From Galbibacter sp. BG1 (lineage in GTDB: Bacteria; Bacteroidota; Bacteroidia; Flavobacteriales; Flavobacteriaceae), in NCBI RefSeq assembly GCF_013391805.1, contig NZ_CP058364.1, positions 1,984,501-2,048,500 of the forward strand: a stretch of DNA of 64,000 nt, read 5' to 3'. Made by a program: the position numbers and the translations under genes. The notes beneath the pieces were generated by a model. That model saw only the letters and a program-made list of their open reading frames with translations, was not told the origin of the DNA and ran no database searches. Shown piece by piece: positions 51,923 through 61,477 of this stretch (positions are counted from its first letter, which is position 1; every line of letters begins with the position of its first letter).

Positions 51923-53761
51923 TTACTGGTAACCAGAGGCTTGTAAGGAAAACAACTCGGCATACAAATCATTGTTTTTCATTAAAGCTTCATGAGTGCC
52001 AATTTCAAGAATTTTACCATCTTTTAAAACCAGAATTCTATCTGCCATGCGTACCGTAGAAAATCTATGGGAGATAATAATGCTGGTTTTTCCTTTAGTT
52101 AACCCGATAAAACGATCAAAAACTTCGTATTCTGCTTTCGCATCAAGGGCAGAGGTAGGTTCATCGAGAATTAATACATCGGCATCTTTCATATAAGCCC
52201 TTGCCAGCGCTATTTTTTGCCATTGCCCGCCAGATAATTCTTGACCTTTTTTAAACCGTTTTCCAAGTTGTTGCTCGTATCCATTTTTAAATTCGCTTAC
52301 TACTTCGGAAGCTAAACTTTGATGCGCTGCTTTTTCAATGCGGCTTAAATTATCAATTTCGTCAATTTTACCCACGGCAATATTTTCCTTCAGAGTGAAT
52401 TCATACTTAAAGAAATCCTGAAAAATAACCCCGAATACTTTTTGATATTCCTCCTTATTAAATTTTCTAATATCTATTCCGTCTAAATAAATAGTTCCCG
52501 AAGTAGGTTCGTAAAAACGAAGAAAAAGCTTTATCAACGTTGTTTTTCCAGCTCCGTTTTGCCCGACAAAGGCCATTTTTTCCCCTGCTTTTAACTGAAA
52601 GGAAATCTCTTTTAAAACAAAATCCCTGTTACCCGGATATTTAAAGGAAACGTTTTCCAGTACAAACCCTTCTTTAATCGTTTTCGGGATTGGTAGGTCT
52701 TTAGAATCGTCTTTTACAATTTCTAGATCTATAAAATCGAAATAATCTTTAAGGTAAAGTGCGCTTTGAGAGATTCGGGTAAAGCGGGAAAAGAATCCCT
52801 GAAGGCTATTACGCAATCGGTTAAAAGAGCCGCTTAAAAATGTAAGCTCCCCGATGGTAATAACACCTGTTAAAACCCTGTAAATAATTAAAATATAAGC
52901 GGCATAGTAAGAAAGGACTCCCAATAAATTGAATAGTGCCCCATAACTGCTCTTTTTTACAGCTAGTTTTTTGTTGAGTTGGTAGTATTCATCCGAAAGT
53001 AGTTTAAATCGATCTGCAACAAAATTTGTGAGTCCGAATAGCTTAATTTCTTTCGCCGTTTTGTCGTTTGCTCCAACATAACGCAGGTAATCGAGTTCGC
53101 GGCGTTCTGCCGTCCAACTTCGTGCCAGGGAATAACTTTCGGAACTAAATTTTAATTCATTTATAAAAGAAGGAACAATGCTAAGAACTAGGATGATAAT
53201 TAGAATAGGCTCGAAATAAATGAGTCCGAAAATTAGGGATGCAATACTTATTAAACTTTGTACTTGCGTAAGAATGTTAGACATAAGATTAACCCTACTC
53301 GTGGTTTGTGTGCGGGCCCTTTCCAGTTTATCGTAAAACTCTGGATCTTCAAGCTGACTTATGCCGATTTCGTTGGTTTTTTTTATGATAGTGACGGAAG
53401 ATTTATTGGCATATAAATCTCCGAGGAGACTATCGGTAAGGGTAATAACCCTGCTTATGAGATCGGAAATTAATGCGATAAAAAGCTCTAAAGCGATATA
53501 TTTCCAAAGTAGAGAATAATCTTTGTTGGTAGCACTTATTTGAAAAATGATTTCATCTATAATAAGTTTTCCAACCCAAAGCAATGCTACAGGGGTAAAT
53601 GCGTTGATTATTCTTGAGATGCTGTTTATTAAATACATAACCTTATGTGCTTTCCATATTTCTGTGGAAAAACGTGGAATGTATTTAAATGCCGCAAAGG
53701 AGTCTCGGATGGAAGTTTTTTTCTTCTTTTTGTCTTTTATGGAATTTAATCTTCTGGCCAA
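51923..53761 (-). CDS. ABC transporter, fused membrane and ATPase domains
   Basis: The 612-residue exporter half has six TM helices (residues about 35-320) and an ATPase domain with Walker A VGQNGAGKTTLI, Q-loop VIFQDFFKY, signature LSGGQWQKIALA, Walker B VLILDEPTSALD and H-loop ISHRFSTV. It should act as a homodimer. The substrate is unknown. It is second in a gene pair with the DUF4174 gene, 15 bases upstream. Confidence 0.9.
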   Translation of the reverse strand: MARRLNSIKDKKKKKTSIRDSFAAFKYIPRFSTEIWKAHKVMYLINSISRIINAFTPVALLWVGKLIIDEIIFQISATNKDYSLLWKYIALELFIALISDLISRVITLTDSLLGDLYANKSSVTIIKKTNEIGISQLEDPEFYDKLERARTQTTSRVNLMSNILTQVQSLISIASLIFGLIYFEPILIIILVLSIVPSFINELKFSSESYSLARSWTAERRELDYLRYVGANDKTAKEIKLFGLTNFVADRFKLLSDEYYQLNKKLAVKKSSYGALFNLLGVLSYYAAYILIIYRVLTGVITIGELTFLSGSFNRLRNSLQGFFSRFTRISQSALYLKDYFDFIDLEIVKDDSKDLPIPKTIKEGFVLENVSFKYPGNRDFVLKEISFQLKAGEKMAFVGQNGAGKTTLIKLFLRFYEPTSGTIYLDGIDIRKFNKEEYQKVFGVIFQDFFKYEFTLKENIAVGKIDEIDNLSRIEKAAHQSLASEVVSEFKNGYEQQLGKRFKKGQELSGGQWQKIALARAYMKDADVLILDEPTSALDAKAEYEVFDRFIGLTKGKTSIIISHRFSTVRMADRILVLKDGKILEIGTHEALMKNNDLYAELFSLQASGYQ

Positions 53762-53776
53762 TAGTGTGTAGGGGAA

Positions 53777-54205
53777 TTAGTTATTATCCATTTCTCGTTT
53801 TCTCATGGGCATGGTATCGATAAGGGCATACACCTCTTCCGGCTGTACTAAAAATTCTTTTTTTAGTTTGATGCCACCATCTTTACCAATTAAAATTACT
53901 CCTTCAAAATCTTGTTTTAAGTGGAGTTGTTCCCAGAATTGTTCTGGTTTTTGGGATGTTTTTTGCTCACCCATATATGCTTTTTCTGGATCAATGGAAA
54001 AAATAAGCAAATCACGATCTTTATTTTCCTGGTCGTTTTTTAAGAACAATTGGGTTTGCTCTGCATTTTTCACCTCAATAGGATTATTGTATTTAACAAC
54101 TACAATTCTATTCTTCCATTTTAAATCTGTTAGATCCATATTTTGAGATTTTGCGTGAAAACCAACCACAACTAGCATTAGGAATATTACAATAGTGTTT
54201 TTCAT
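53777..54205 (-). CDS. DUF4174 domain protein, secreted
   Basis: The 142-residue protein has a signal peptide (IVIFLMLVVVGFHAKS) and a DUF4174 domain with thioredoxin-like strands (DLTDLKWKNRIVVVKYNN, FEGVILIGKDGGIKLKKEFL). The active-site cysteines of thioredoxins are missing. It lies just upstream of the ABC transporter gene and probably forms an operon with it. Confidence 0.85.
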   Translation of the reverse strand: MKNTIVIFLMLVVVGFHAKSQNMDLTDLKWKNRIVVVKYNNPIEVKNAEQTQLFLKNDQENKDRDLLIFSIDPEKAYMGEQKTSQKPEQFWEQLHLKQDFEGVILIGKDGGIKLKKEFLVQPEEVYALIDTMPMRKREMDNN

Positions 54206-54263
54206 GGCTTTTTATCTTAATATACTACAATTATGGATATTATATTAATTATAGGAATAAAAA

Positions 54264-54285
54264 AAGCCCCGCGAATGCGAGGCTT
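54264..54285 (-). terminator. Terminator of the nif3-like operon
   Basis: AAGCCCCGC pairs with GCGAGGCTT with one mismatch. On the minus strand a seven-T tract follows, 20 bases after the coiled-coil gene. Confidence 0.8.
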
Positions 54286-54304
54286 GAATTAAAAATAAAT
54301 ATTA

Positions 54305-55084
54305 TTAGATGGAAGCAAAAAGATCTTCCATTTTTTGTTTTTCTTCTTCCGCAAGGGCAGGGTCTACCAAGATTCTTCCACTGTGCTCGTCTGTAATAAT
54401 TTTTTTACGTGAAGCAATCTCCATTTGTACCTGTGGAGGAATTGTAAAGAAAGAACCTCCAGAAGCGCCACGTTCAATAGCCACTACAGCCAAGCCGTTT
54501 TTAACGCTTTCGCGAATTCTTTTATAAGCAGAAAGAAGTCTAGGCTCGATAAGATCTTCGTAAGAAAGACTTTTGTCCATTAATGTTTTTTCTTCTTTTT
54601 CTGTTTCTTTAAGGATATCGTCAAGCTCTCCTTTTTTGTGTTTAAGGTGGTTTTCCCTTTCGGCCAAACGCTCTTTGGTTTGCGCTATAACTTCTTTTTT
54701 CTGTTCGATTTGAACTTTAAATTCTTTTATATGCTTTTCTGCCAATTCTATTTCCAACTCTTGGAATTCAATTTCTTTAGAAAGTGAGTTAAATTCCCTG
54801 TTGTTACGAACATTTTTTTGTTGCTCTGTATATTTCTTTATAGAATTTTTAGACTCCTCGATAAGGTTTTTCTTATTGGAAATCTCTTGCGTGATTTCAT
54901 CAAGGTTCCCGTTGAGTTTATCCAAACGTGTTCTAAGACCTTCTACTTCATCTTCTAAATCTTCCACCTCTAAAGGTAGTTCACCACGCACATTTCTTAT
55001 TTCATCTATTCGAGAATCTATAAGTTGCAAATCGTATAAGGTTCTTAATTTTTCTTCTACTGTTGCTTCTGTTTTCTTTGCCAT
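54305..55084 (-). CDS. Coiled-coil protein with degenerate zinc ribbon (CT398/HP0958-like)
   Basis: The 259-residue protein has a long two-helix coiled-coil hairpin (residues about 25-190) and a C-terminal domain homologous to the zf-RING_7 ribbon. The canonical ligands CGGC and CxxCGR are replaced: the sequence reads RGASGGSFFTIPPQVQMEIA and ITDEHSGRILVDP, with no cysteine. The rest of the motif (IPPQ, SRKKII, GRIL) is conserved. Homologues in other phyla act as chaperone-like or nucleic-acid-binding proteins. It is 5 bases after the Nif3-like gene. Confidence 0.87.
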   Translation of the reverse strand: MAKKTEATVEEKLRTLYDLQLIDSRIDEIRNVRGELPLEVEDLEDEVEGLRTRLDKLNGNLDEITQEISNKKNLIEESKNSIKKYTEQQKNVRNNREFNSLSKEIEFQELEIELAEKHIKEFKVQIEQKKEVIAQTKERLAERENHLKHKKGELDDILKETEKEEKTLMDKSLSYEDLIEPRLLSAYKRIRESVKNGLAVVAIERGASGGSFFTIPPQVQMEIASRKKIITDEHSGRILVDPALAEEEKQKMEDLFASI

Positions 55085-55089
55085 ATTTT

Positions 55090-56184
55090 TTATAAATACT
55101 TGACGGGATTTGTATTACAAACTGATAAAACGACTGCAAAATTAGTGAATTTTTTTGTAAGAAACTCAACTAAAAGATTTTTTGTGAATTGTTCTGTTTC
55201 ATAATGGCCAATATCAGCTATAATCATCTTGTTTTCAGCTTTATAAAAGTCGTGATACTTTACATCCCCCGTTATATAAACATCGGCTCCAGAAGCTATT
55301 GCATTTGGAATGGCAAACGCCCCACTACCGCCGAGCACTGCCACTTTTTTCACTTTTTTATCAATTAATTTTGAGTGTCTTACGCATCCGGTTTGCATTC
55401 GTTCTTTTACGAATTTAAGAAAATCCAGCGGATTTTGAGCAGTTTCCAGCTCTCCAATCATCCCAATTCCAATATGTTGATTGGTATTTTCCAGGGTGGT
55501 TATTTCATAAGCAACTTCTTCGTAGGGATGCGCCGCAAATAGGGTATTTAAAATTTTTCCTTCCAGATGTCTAGCAAATGTAATTCCTATTTGGGTTTCT
55601 TCTTCAAAATGCGTAACCCCTTTTTCTCCAATTACAGGATTGGAGTCTTCATTACCTTTAAAACTTCCTTTACCCTGAACATTAAAGCTGCAATGGTCGT
55701 AATTTCCTATCGACCCTCCGCCTACTTCAAAAAGTGCATTCCGCACTTTATCGGCATCTTGGGTTGGTACAAATGTGAGCAGTTTTTTAATGGTATTTTT
55801 CTGCGGAATCAATATTTGTCTGTTTTGAAGTTCGAGAACCTCACAAATTTTGTCATTTACCCCTACAATACTGTTATCTAAAGCGGTATGGGTAGCGTAA
55901 ATGGCAATATTGTTTTTAATGGCTTTTAAAACAACGCGTTCTACATAGTTTTTGCCCGTAATTTTTTTTAAACCGCCAAAAATGATGGGATGGAAGCTTA
56001 CAATTAGGTTGCAGTTTTTTTTAATGGCTTCTTCAACCACTTCTTCTAAGGTATCCAAACAAACTAAAACACCAGTAGCTTCTAGATTTTTGTCCCCAAC
56101 CAATAAACCAACATTGTCAAAATCTTCCGCATAATTTAAAGGGGCTATTTCCTCAATGGCATTAATTACTTCTTGAATAAGCAT
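55090..56184 (-). CDS. Nif3-like dinuclear metal centre protein (YqfO type)
   Basis: The 364-residue Nif3/DUF34 protein has NYAEDFDNVGLLVGD, LIVSFHPIIFGGLK (metal His), IAIYATHTALDNS, a central CutA-like insertion (residues about 130-230) typical of the YqfO form, and GDVKYHDFYKA, ADIGHYETEQF at the end. The family binds two metals; its reaction is unsettled. I prefer ATG 56184; an in-frame TTG at 56202 overlaps a TATCTTTG promoter box (56207-56200). Confidence 0.9.
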   Translation of the reverse strand: MLIQEVINAIEEIAPLNYAEDFDNVGLLVGDKNLEATGVLVCLDTLEEVVEEAIKKNCNLIVSFHPIIFGGLKKITGKNYVERVVLKAIKNNIAIYATHTALDNSIVGVNDKICEVLELQNRQILIPQKNTIKKLLTFVPTQDADKVRNALFEVGGGSIGNYDHCSFNVQGKGSFKGNEDSNPVIGEKGVTHFEEETQIGITFARHLEGKILNTLFAAHPYEEVAYEITTLENTNQHIGIGMIGELETAQNPLDFLKFVKERMQTGCVRHSKLIDKKVKKVAVLGGSGAFAIPNAIASGADVYITGDVKYHDFYKAENKMIIADIGHYETEQFTKNLLVEFLTKKFTNFAVVLSVCNTNPVKYL

Positions 56185-56199
56185 ACGATCATTTTTTTT

Positions 56200-56223
56200 C
56201 AAAGATAAAATATTCTAATTTCG
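56200..56223. promoter_or_regulatory. Divergent promoter boxes of the nif3-like gene and lpxK
   Basis: TATCTTTG on the minus strand (56207-56200) matches TAnnTTTG 15 bases before the nif3-like ATG. TAATTTCG on the plus strand (56216-56223) is a near match only 5 bases before the lpxK ATG. Confidence 0.4.
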
Positions 56224-56228
56224 CCTTT

Positions 56229-57230
56229 ATGCGAAGATGGAGAAAATTGCTCTTACCACTTTCTTGGATATATGGAGTGGTTATATTTATAAGGAACTAC
56301 TTGTTTGATATTCAATTTTTCAAATCTGTAAGTTACGATTTTCCGGTTATTTGTATTGGGAACTTGAGTGTAGGCGGTACTGGTAAGACCCCTATGACAG
56401 AATATATTGCGCAATTACTGTCCTCTCACCATAACACAGCAATTTTAAGCCGTGGATACAAGCGGGTCACGAGCGGATTTATCTTGTCAGATGAAAATGC
56501 TTCTGCTGAAAGTATTGGCGATGAGCCATTTCAATATCATAAAAAATTAAAAGAAGTACATGTGGCGGTAGATGAAGATCGTAGACATGGAATCTCTTCT
56601 TTAAAACAAATGGTACATCCGGAGGTTGTGATTTTGGATGATGCTTTTCAGCATCGAAAAGTCAAGGCTGGATTAAATATACTGCTAACCATGTACAACG
56701 ATTTGTATGTGAACGATCTTTTGTTGCCAGCAGGGAATTTACGGGATTTAAAATCGCAAGCGAAGCGGGCCGAAATAATTGTAGTCACGAAATGTCCACC
56801 AAAATTGTCGGTACAGGAAAGAGATGAGATTATCGAGAGATTGAATCCGTGTTCGCATCAAAAAGTATTCTTTGCCACCATTGTCTATAAGGAGCACGCC
56901 TATGCCAATTCAGAAAAGTTTTCATTGCAAAACCTTCAAGGGAGATCTATTACGGTGGTTACTGGAATAGCGCATCCGGAGCCTTTTTTAAATTATTTAG
57001 AAAGTATCGGACTTCAGTTTGATCATAAGCAGTATGCCGACCATCATAATTTTTCACCTTCAGAAATAGAAGAACTAAAACAAAAGGAGCTTATTTTAAC
57101 TACGGAAAAGGACTACGTAAGATTGGAAAATAAACTGAATAATGTTTTTTACCTTCCTATTGAGGTTTCTTTTATTTCTGAAGAAGATACTTTTAAAACG
57201 GAAGTTTTAAACTTTGCTGCCTGTTCTTGA
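56229..57230 (+). CDS. lpxK: Tetraacyldisaccharide 4'-kinase LpxK
   Basis: The 333-residue membrane-associated P-loop kinase has an N-terminal hydrophobic helix (LLLPLSWIYGVVIFIRNYLF), Walker A GNLSVGGTGKTPM near residue 45, and the family motif ILDDAFQHRKVK. It phosphorylates the lipid A precursor at the 4' position. Its 3' end overlaps the convergent histidine kinase gene by 24 bases. Confidence 0.95.
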   Translation: MRRWRKLLLPLSWIYGVVIFIRNYLFDIQFFKSVSYDFPVICIGNLSVGGTGKTPMTEYIAQLLSSHHNTAILSRGYKRVTSGFILSDENASAESIGDEPFQYHKKLKEVHVAVDEDRRHGISSLKQMVHPEVVILDDAFQHRKVKAGLNILLTMYNDLYVNDLLLPAGNLRDLKSQAKRAEIIVVTKCPPKLSVQERDEIIERLNPCSHQKVFFATIVYKEHAYANSEKFSLQNLQGRSITVVTGIAHPEPFLNYLESIGLQFDHKQYADHHNFSPSEIEELKQKELILTTEKDYVRLENKLNNVFYLPIEVSFISEEDTFKTEVLNFAACS

Positions 57231-59399
57231 AATGGCATTTCCGATTATTTTGTAGAAAAGGTCTGGTTTAAACGGCTTGGTAATAATATCGTTGCAACCC
57301 GAGCTAAAGAAATCGTCTGTGCTTTCATCGAGCGTTAGTGCGGTTAAAGCAATTATTGGAATGGTGGTGTTAAAAGTTCTTATTTCTTCGGTAGCTTTCA
57401 AACCACTGATGCCGGGCATGTGGATATCCATTAAAATAAGGTCGTAATTATTCTGTTTGGCAAGCTCTATTGCCTCATACCCGTTATCTGCCACATCGCA
57501 ATTCACTCCTTTCTTTGCCAGCATTTTTTTGGTGATCACTTGGTTTATCTTATTGTCTTCAACAACTAAAAAGTAGAGATCCTTTAAAACGGCTTCTTCC
57601 AATTCTTCTTCCTCTTCTTGTTCTATTTCGGCTGGATCTGGCGCCTTAAATTCCAAATCGAAAAAGAAAGAACTTCCCATGCCGATTTCACTTTTAACCT
57701 GGATATCACTATTAAATAAACTCAACAGGCTTTTTACAATCGTAAGGCCTAAACCGGTACCGCCATATTTTCGGTTGATTTGGATAGACCCTTGGGAGAA
57801 ACTTTCGAATATATTTTTTTGCATATCTTCAGAAATTCCAATCCCTTCATCATTAACTTCAAAATGAATCTTATAGGTATCTTCCGTAGCGCTTAATAGT
57901 TTAGTATGCACAATAACCTTTCCGTTTTCTGTAAATTTCAAGGCATTTCCTACTAAATTGATAAGGATTTGAGATAGTTTTAAAGGGTCCCCAACCAGTT
58001 TTTTAGGGGTGTTTTTATCAATGTCGAGAATAATGGTATTTTTGTTTTCTTTGGCTGTTTGCTTTAAAGAATACACCACATCCTCCAAGGTTTTTTGAAG
58101 GTCGAAAATTAAGTTTTCTGCAATGAGTTTATTGGCGTCTATTTTGTTTATTTGAAGGATGTCGTTAATAAAATCCAACAAGTATTCTCCAGAGAACTTA
58201 AGGGATTTTAAGTGTTCTTTCTGGCTCTCCTTTGGGTCTTCCTCGAGAAGTAAATGGGTTAAGCCAGTAACGGCGTAGAGCGGTGTTCTAAGTTCGTGGC
58301 TTACTGTAGAAAGGAACTGCCCTTTGGCACGCATGGCCTTTTCCGCCTTATCCTTGGCCGTTTGTAATTCCCTATTCTTTTTAAGTAATAAATCGTTGGT
58401 TTTAAATTTAATTTGATTGTTGCGGTAAAGGGAAATAGTTAGTAGTGAAATGATAATTAATAAGGCAGAACTAAGCACAGAAGTAAGTTTGGAAATATTT
58501 ACCTTTTGCTGTTGTTCAATCTCATCTTGACTCATCCTGGCGATTACATCATTTAAAAACTGTGCTTCGTTGGTATAGGCAGCCTCATTTTGAGCCCTTA
58601 AAATCTCTGGGTTAAAATATTTTAATTTTATGCTGTCTGCCTTTTTGTAATACAACAGTGCCGCATGGAAATCTTTACTTTCGCTGGCTATTTCATACTT
58701 CAATAAATTGGTGCCCAACAATATTTCTGGAAATTTGTTTCGGGCAGCCATACGCATTACATTATCCAATAGTATTTTGGCACTTTCGTAATTGTTCCCG
58801 TCAATATAGATGTTCGCCAATTGAAGTTGCGTGGCTGCAGAAAGGAATTGTTGTTCGTATTTATGTTCTGGAGGGATCATTTTTTGAAAAATGGACTTCG
58901 CTTTGGCGCTTTTGCCCAATTCGAAATAGGTAAGTCCTTGGTAGTATAAAATAGTGTTCAATAGACTTTTATCTTTATAGTCTACGGCTTCAAAAGCCTC
59001 ATTTATATATCCTTCGGCAATGCTGTTTCTTTTATTTTTGGCGCTTATATACGCTTGTAGAATGGCTGTTAGTGCCTTGCCGTTGTTGTATTTATAAAGA
59101 CTTAAAACTTCCCTGGCTTCATGAAGGTATATCTCTGGATTTACAGGTTTTTTATACTGAATGTTAAGCCGCGCAGAAAGGTTGTAGAAGTCTACAATAG
59201 ATTCATAAGCATTTATAGAGCTCGCAATTTTTAAACCTTTCTCGATTTCGGAAAGTGCCAACTCATAATTTCCGTTATTTTTATTTTTGTAAATCTTTTT
59301 GGTAATAGACTCTATACTGTCCCTATAGGCCGTGTTTTGTTGGGCCCCTATGGAGATAGGGCACAAGGTTAAGAAGATTATGAGGACAACAAAACGCAT
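57207..59399 (-). CDS. Hybrid sensor histidine kinase with TPR sensor region
   Basis: The 730-residue protein has a signal peptide, TPR-like helical repeats (residues about 20-290), one TM (LSSALLIIISLLTISLY, about 305), a coiled coil, HisKA with the phospho-His368 in STVSHELRTP, an HATPase domain (NEGIGIS-like DEGIGISEDM, GGTGLGLTIV) and a C-terminal receiver with the acceptor Asp658 in LILMDIHMPG. The sensor TPRs face the periplasm. No separate response regulator gene is adjacent. Confidence 0.92.
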   Translation of the reverse strand: MRFVVLIIFLTLCPISIGAQQNTAYRDSIESITKKIYKNKNNGNYELALSEIEKGLKIASSINAYESIVDFYNLSARLNIQYKKPVNPEIYLHEAREVLSLYKYNNGKALTAILQAYISAKNKRNSIAEGYINEAFEAVDYKDKSLLNTILYYQGLTYFELGKSAKAKSIFQKMIPPEHKYEQQFLSAATQLQLANIYIDGNNYESAKILLDNVMRMAARNKFPEILLGTNLLKYEIASESKDFHAALLYYKKADSIKLKYFNPEILRAQNEAAYTNEAQFLNDVIARMSQDEIEQQQKVNISKLTSVLSSALLIIISLLTISLYRNNQIKFKTNDLLLKKNRELQTAKDKAEKAMRAKGQFLSTVSHELRTPLYAVTGLTHLLLEEDPKESQKEHLKSLKFSGEYLLDFINDILQINKIDANKLIAENLIFDLQKTLEDVVYSLKQTAKENKNTIILDIDKNTPKKLVGDPLKLSQILINLVGNALKFTENGKVIVHTKLLSATEDTYKIHFEVNDEGIGISEDMQKNIFESFSQGSIQINRKYGGTGLGLTIVKSLLSLFNSDIQVKSEIGMGSSFFFDLEFKAPDPAEIEQEEEEELEEAVLKDLYFLVVEDNKINQVITKKMLAKKGVNCDVADNGYEAIELAKQNNYDLILMDIHMPGISGLKATEEIRTFNTTIPIIALTALTLDESTDDFFSSGCNDIITKPFKPDLFYKIIGNAISRTGSKV

Positions 59400-59435
59400 A
59401 ATTATATTAATGCTATGTTGTAAATATAATTAATT

Positions 59436-60431
59436 CTATTTAATAAGATGAATTAAATCGACAATACGGCTACTATATCCATATTCATTGTCGTACCAAC
59501 CGATTATTTTTACCATTTTCCCGATTACCGAGGTCATTTGGGCATCGAAAGTGCAGGAATATGGATTATTAATTATATCTACTGAAACAATAGGATCTTC
59601 CGTATATGATAAAATATTTTTTAAGGAGCCTTGAGAAGCATTTTTAAAAGCCTCGTTCACTTCAGCAATGGAAGTTTCTTTTTTTACGTTGAAAGTAATA
59701 TCGGTAAGGGAGCCATCTGGTACTGGAACCCTAATGCCACAACCTCCAATAACATCACTAAGTTCTGGGAATACGCTTGTTAATGCCTTGGCTGCACCGG
59801 TTGTAGTAGGCACAATGGATTGACTGGCAGCACGAGCTCTTCTTAAATCCCTGTGGGGCTGGTCGTGCAAACTTTGGTCGGAAGTATACGAATGGACGGT
59901 AGTGATATAAGCTTGTTCAATTCCGCAAAGTTCTTTTATTACCTTTATCATCGGCGCCGCATTATTGGTAGTGCAGGAGGCATTGGAGATAATGTTTTCT
60001 GAACCGTCCAAGATATGTTCGTTAACGCCCAAAACCACCATTTTAATGGAGTCATCTTCGGCGGGAACGGATAGAATTACTTTTTTGGCACCGCCTAAAA
60101 GATGGTGCTGCAACTGTTCCCTCGTCTTAAACTTTCCTGTAGCTTCAATAACAATGTCTACATTGAACTTTTTCCAACTGATGGAATTTAGTGAACTGCA
60201 ATTTATTAATGGAAATTTCTTGTCCTCAACAATAATATGATCCCGATCGTATGTTACGGTCTTTGGCAATACCCCATGAATACTATCGTATTTTAAGAGG
60301 TGACTTAACGTTTTTGTATCTGCCAAATCATTGATGGCTACAACTTCAATTTCGGGATGATCGAGAAGGAGTCTAAAAACAGTACGACCTATTCTTCCGA
60401 AGCCATTGATGGCAATGCTGGTTTTTTTCAA
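59436..60431 (-). CDS. gap: Glyceraldehyde-3-phosphate dehydrogenase, type I
   Basis: The 331-residue enzyme has INGFGRIGRTVFRLLL, AINDLAD (the Asp after the second beta strand favours NAD), catalytic Cys153 in SNASCTTNNAAP and WYDNEYGYSSR. It converts glyceraldehyde-3-phosphate to 1,3-bisphosphoglycerate. The sequence is somewhat divergent from the highly conserved housekeeping form, so it may be a second copy with a gluconeogenic role. Confidence 0.93.
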   Translation of the reverse strand: MKKTSIAINGFGRIGRTVFRLLLDHPEIEVVAINDLADTKTLSHLLKYDSIHGVLPKTVTYDRDHIIVEDKKFPLINCSSLNSISWKKFNVDIVIEATGKFKTREQLQHHLLGGAKKVILSVPAEDDSIKMVVLGVNEHILDGSENIISNASCTTNNAAPMIKVIKELCGIEQAYITTVHSYTSDQSLHDQPHRDLRRARAASQSIVPTTTGAAKALTSVFPELSDVIGGCGIRVPVPDGSLTDITFNVKKETSIAEVNEAFKNASQGSLKNILSYTEDPIVSVDIINNPYSCTFDAQMTSVIGKMVKIIGWYDNEYGYSSRIVDLIHLIK

Positions 60432-60507
60432 AATAAGTATAGTAAAAGAAGCTCGCTATTAATTTTTGCACGTTGAAAATACAATGTTTGGGGAAGCTTC
60501 AAATTCT

Positions 60508-61386
60508 TTATTCAATATGTTTATGGGCTTTGTAAGATGAGCGTACCAAAGCACCGCTTTCTACATGTCTAAAACCAAGATCAAGACCAATTTCTTCATA
60601 TTTTTTAAATTGATCTGGGGTAATAAACTGTTTTACCGGTAGATGTTTTTTAGAAGGTTGTAGGTATTGACCGATAGTTATCACATCCACTTCTGCTTTT
60701 CTAAGGTCGTGCAGGGTTTCAATAACTTCTTCTTCCTTTTCGCCTAAACCAAGCATGATTCCAGATTTCGTTCTTTTAATTCCTTGGTTTTTTAAATATT
60801 GTAAAACAGCTAAACTACGGTCGTATTTAGCTTGAATCCTCACTTCCCGCGTTAATCTTTTTACTGTTTCCATATTGTGGGAAACTACTTCTGGAGCCAC
60901 TTCCACAATACGGTCTAAATTGCGTTCTACTCCTTGAAAATCGGGAATAAGGGTTTCGAGTGTCGTTTCTGGATTCATTCTGCGGATGGACTTTACAGTT
61001 TCCGCCCAAATAATGGATCCCATATCCTTAAGATCGTCCCTGTCTACGGAAGTAATAACGGCATGTTTAATGCTCATTATTTTAATGGAACGTGCTACCT
61101 TTTCTGGTTCTTCCCAATCTACAGTCTCGGGTCTTCCCGTTTTTACACCGCAAAAACCACAAGATCGGGTACATACATTTCCTAAAATCATAAACGTAGC
61201 GGTCCCTTCACCCCAGCATTCCCCCATATTCGGGCAACTACCAGAGGTGCAAATAGTGTGTAGATTGTATTTATCTACCAATCCTCTTAATTCGGTATAT
61301 TTTTTTCCGGTCGGCAGTTTTACTCTAAGCCATTTTGGCTTTCCTTTTTTAGGAGGAGCAATGCTGCCGGCAGTATCTATACTCAT
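60508..61386 (-). CDS. lipA: Lipoyl synthase LipA
   Basis: The 292-residue radical-SAM enzyme inserts two sulfur atoms into protein-bound octanoate. Its auxiliary cluster ligands are in [13 protein letters not shown], the SAM cluster ligands in [10 protein letters not shown], and the C-terminal [11 protein letters not shown] motif is present. It is not accompanied by lipB here. The start ATG 61386 gives the usual N-terminal extension. Confidence 0.96.
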   Translation of the reverse strand: MSIDTAGSIAPPKKGKPKWLRVKLPTGKKYTELRGLVDKYNLHTICTSGSCPNMGECWGEGTATFMILGNVCTRSCGFCGVKTGRPETVDWEEPEKVARSIKIMSIKHAVITSVDRDDLKDMGSIIWAETVKSIRRMNPETTLETLIPDFQGVERNLDRIVEVAPEVVSHNMETVKRLTREVRIQAKYDRSLAVLQYLKNQGIKRTKSGIMLGLGEKEEEVIETLHDLRKAEVDVITIGQYLQPSKKHLPVKQFITPDQFKKYEEIGLDLGFRHVESGALVRSSYKAHKHIE

Positions 61387-61477
61387 ATCAAAATTTTAGA
61401 ATACAAAGATACAAAGTTATGTCTGAAAAATAAGTTAAACGCACGGAAGTAATTTGTGGTAAGTTAAATGCTGCCGG

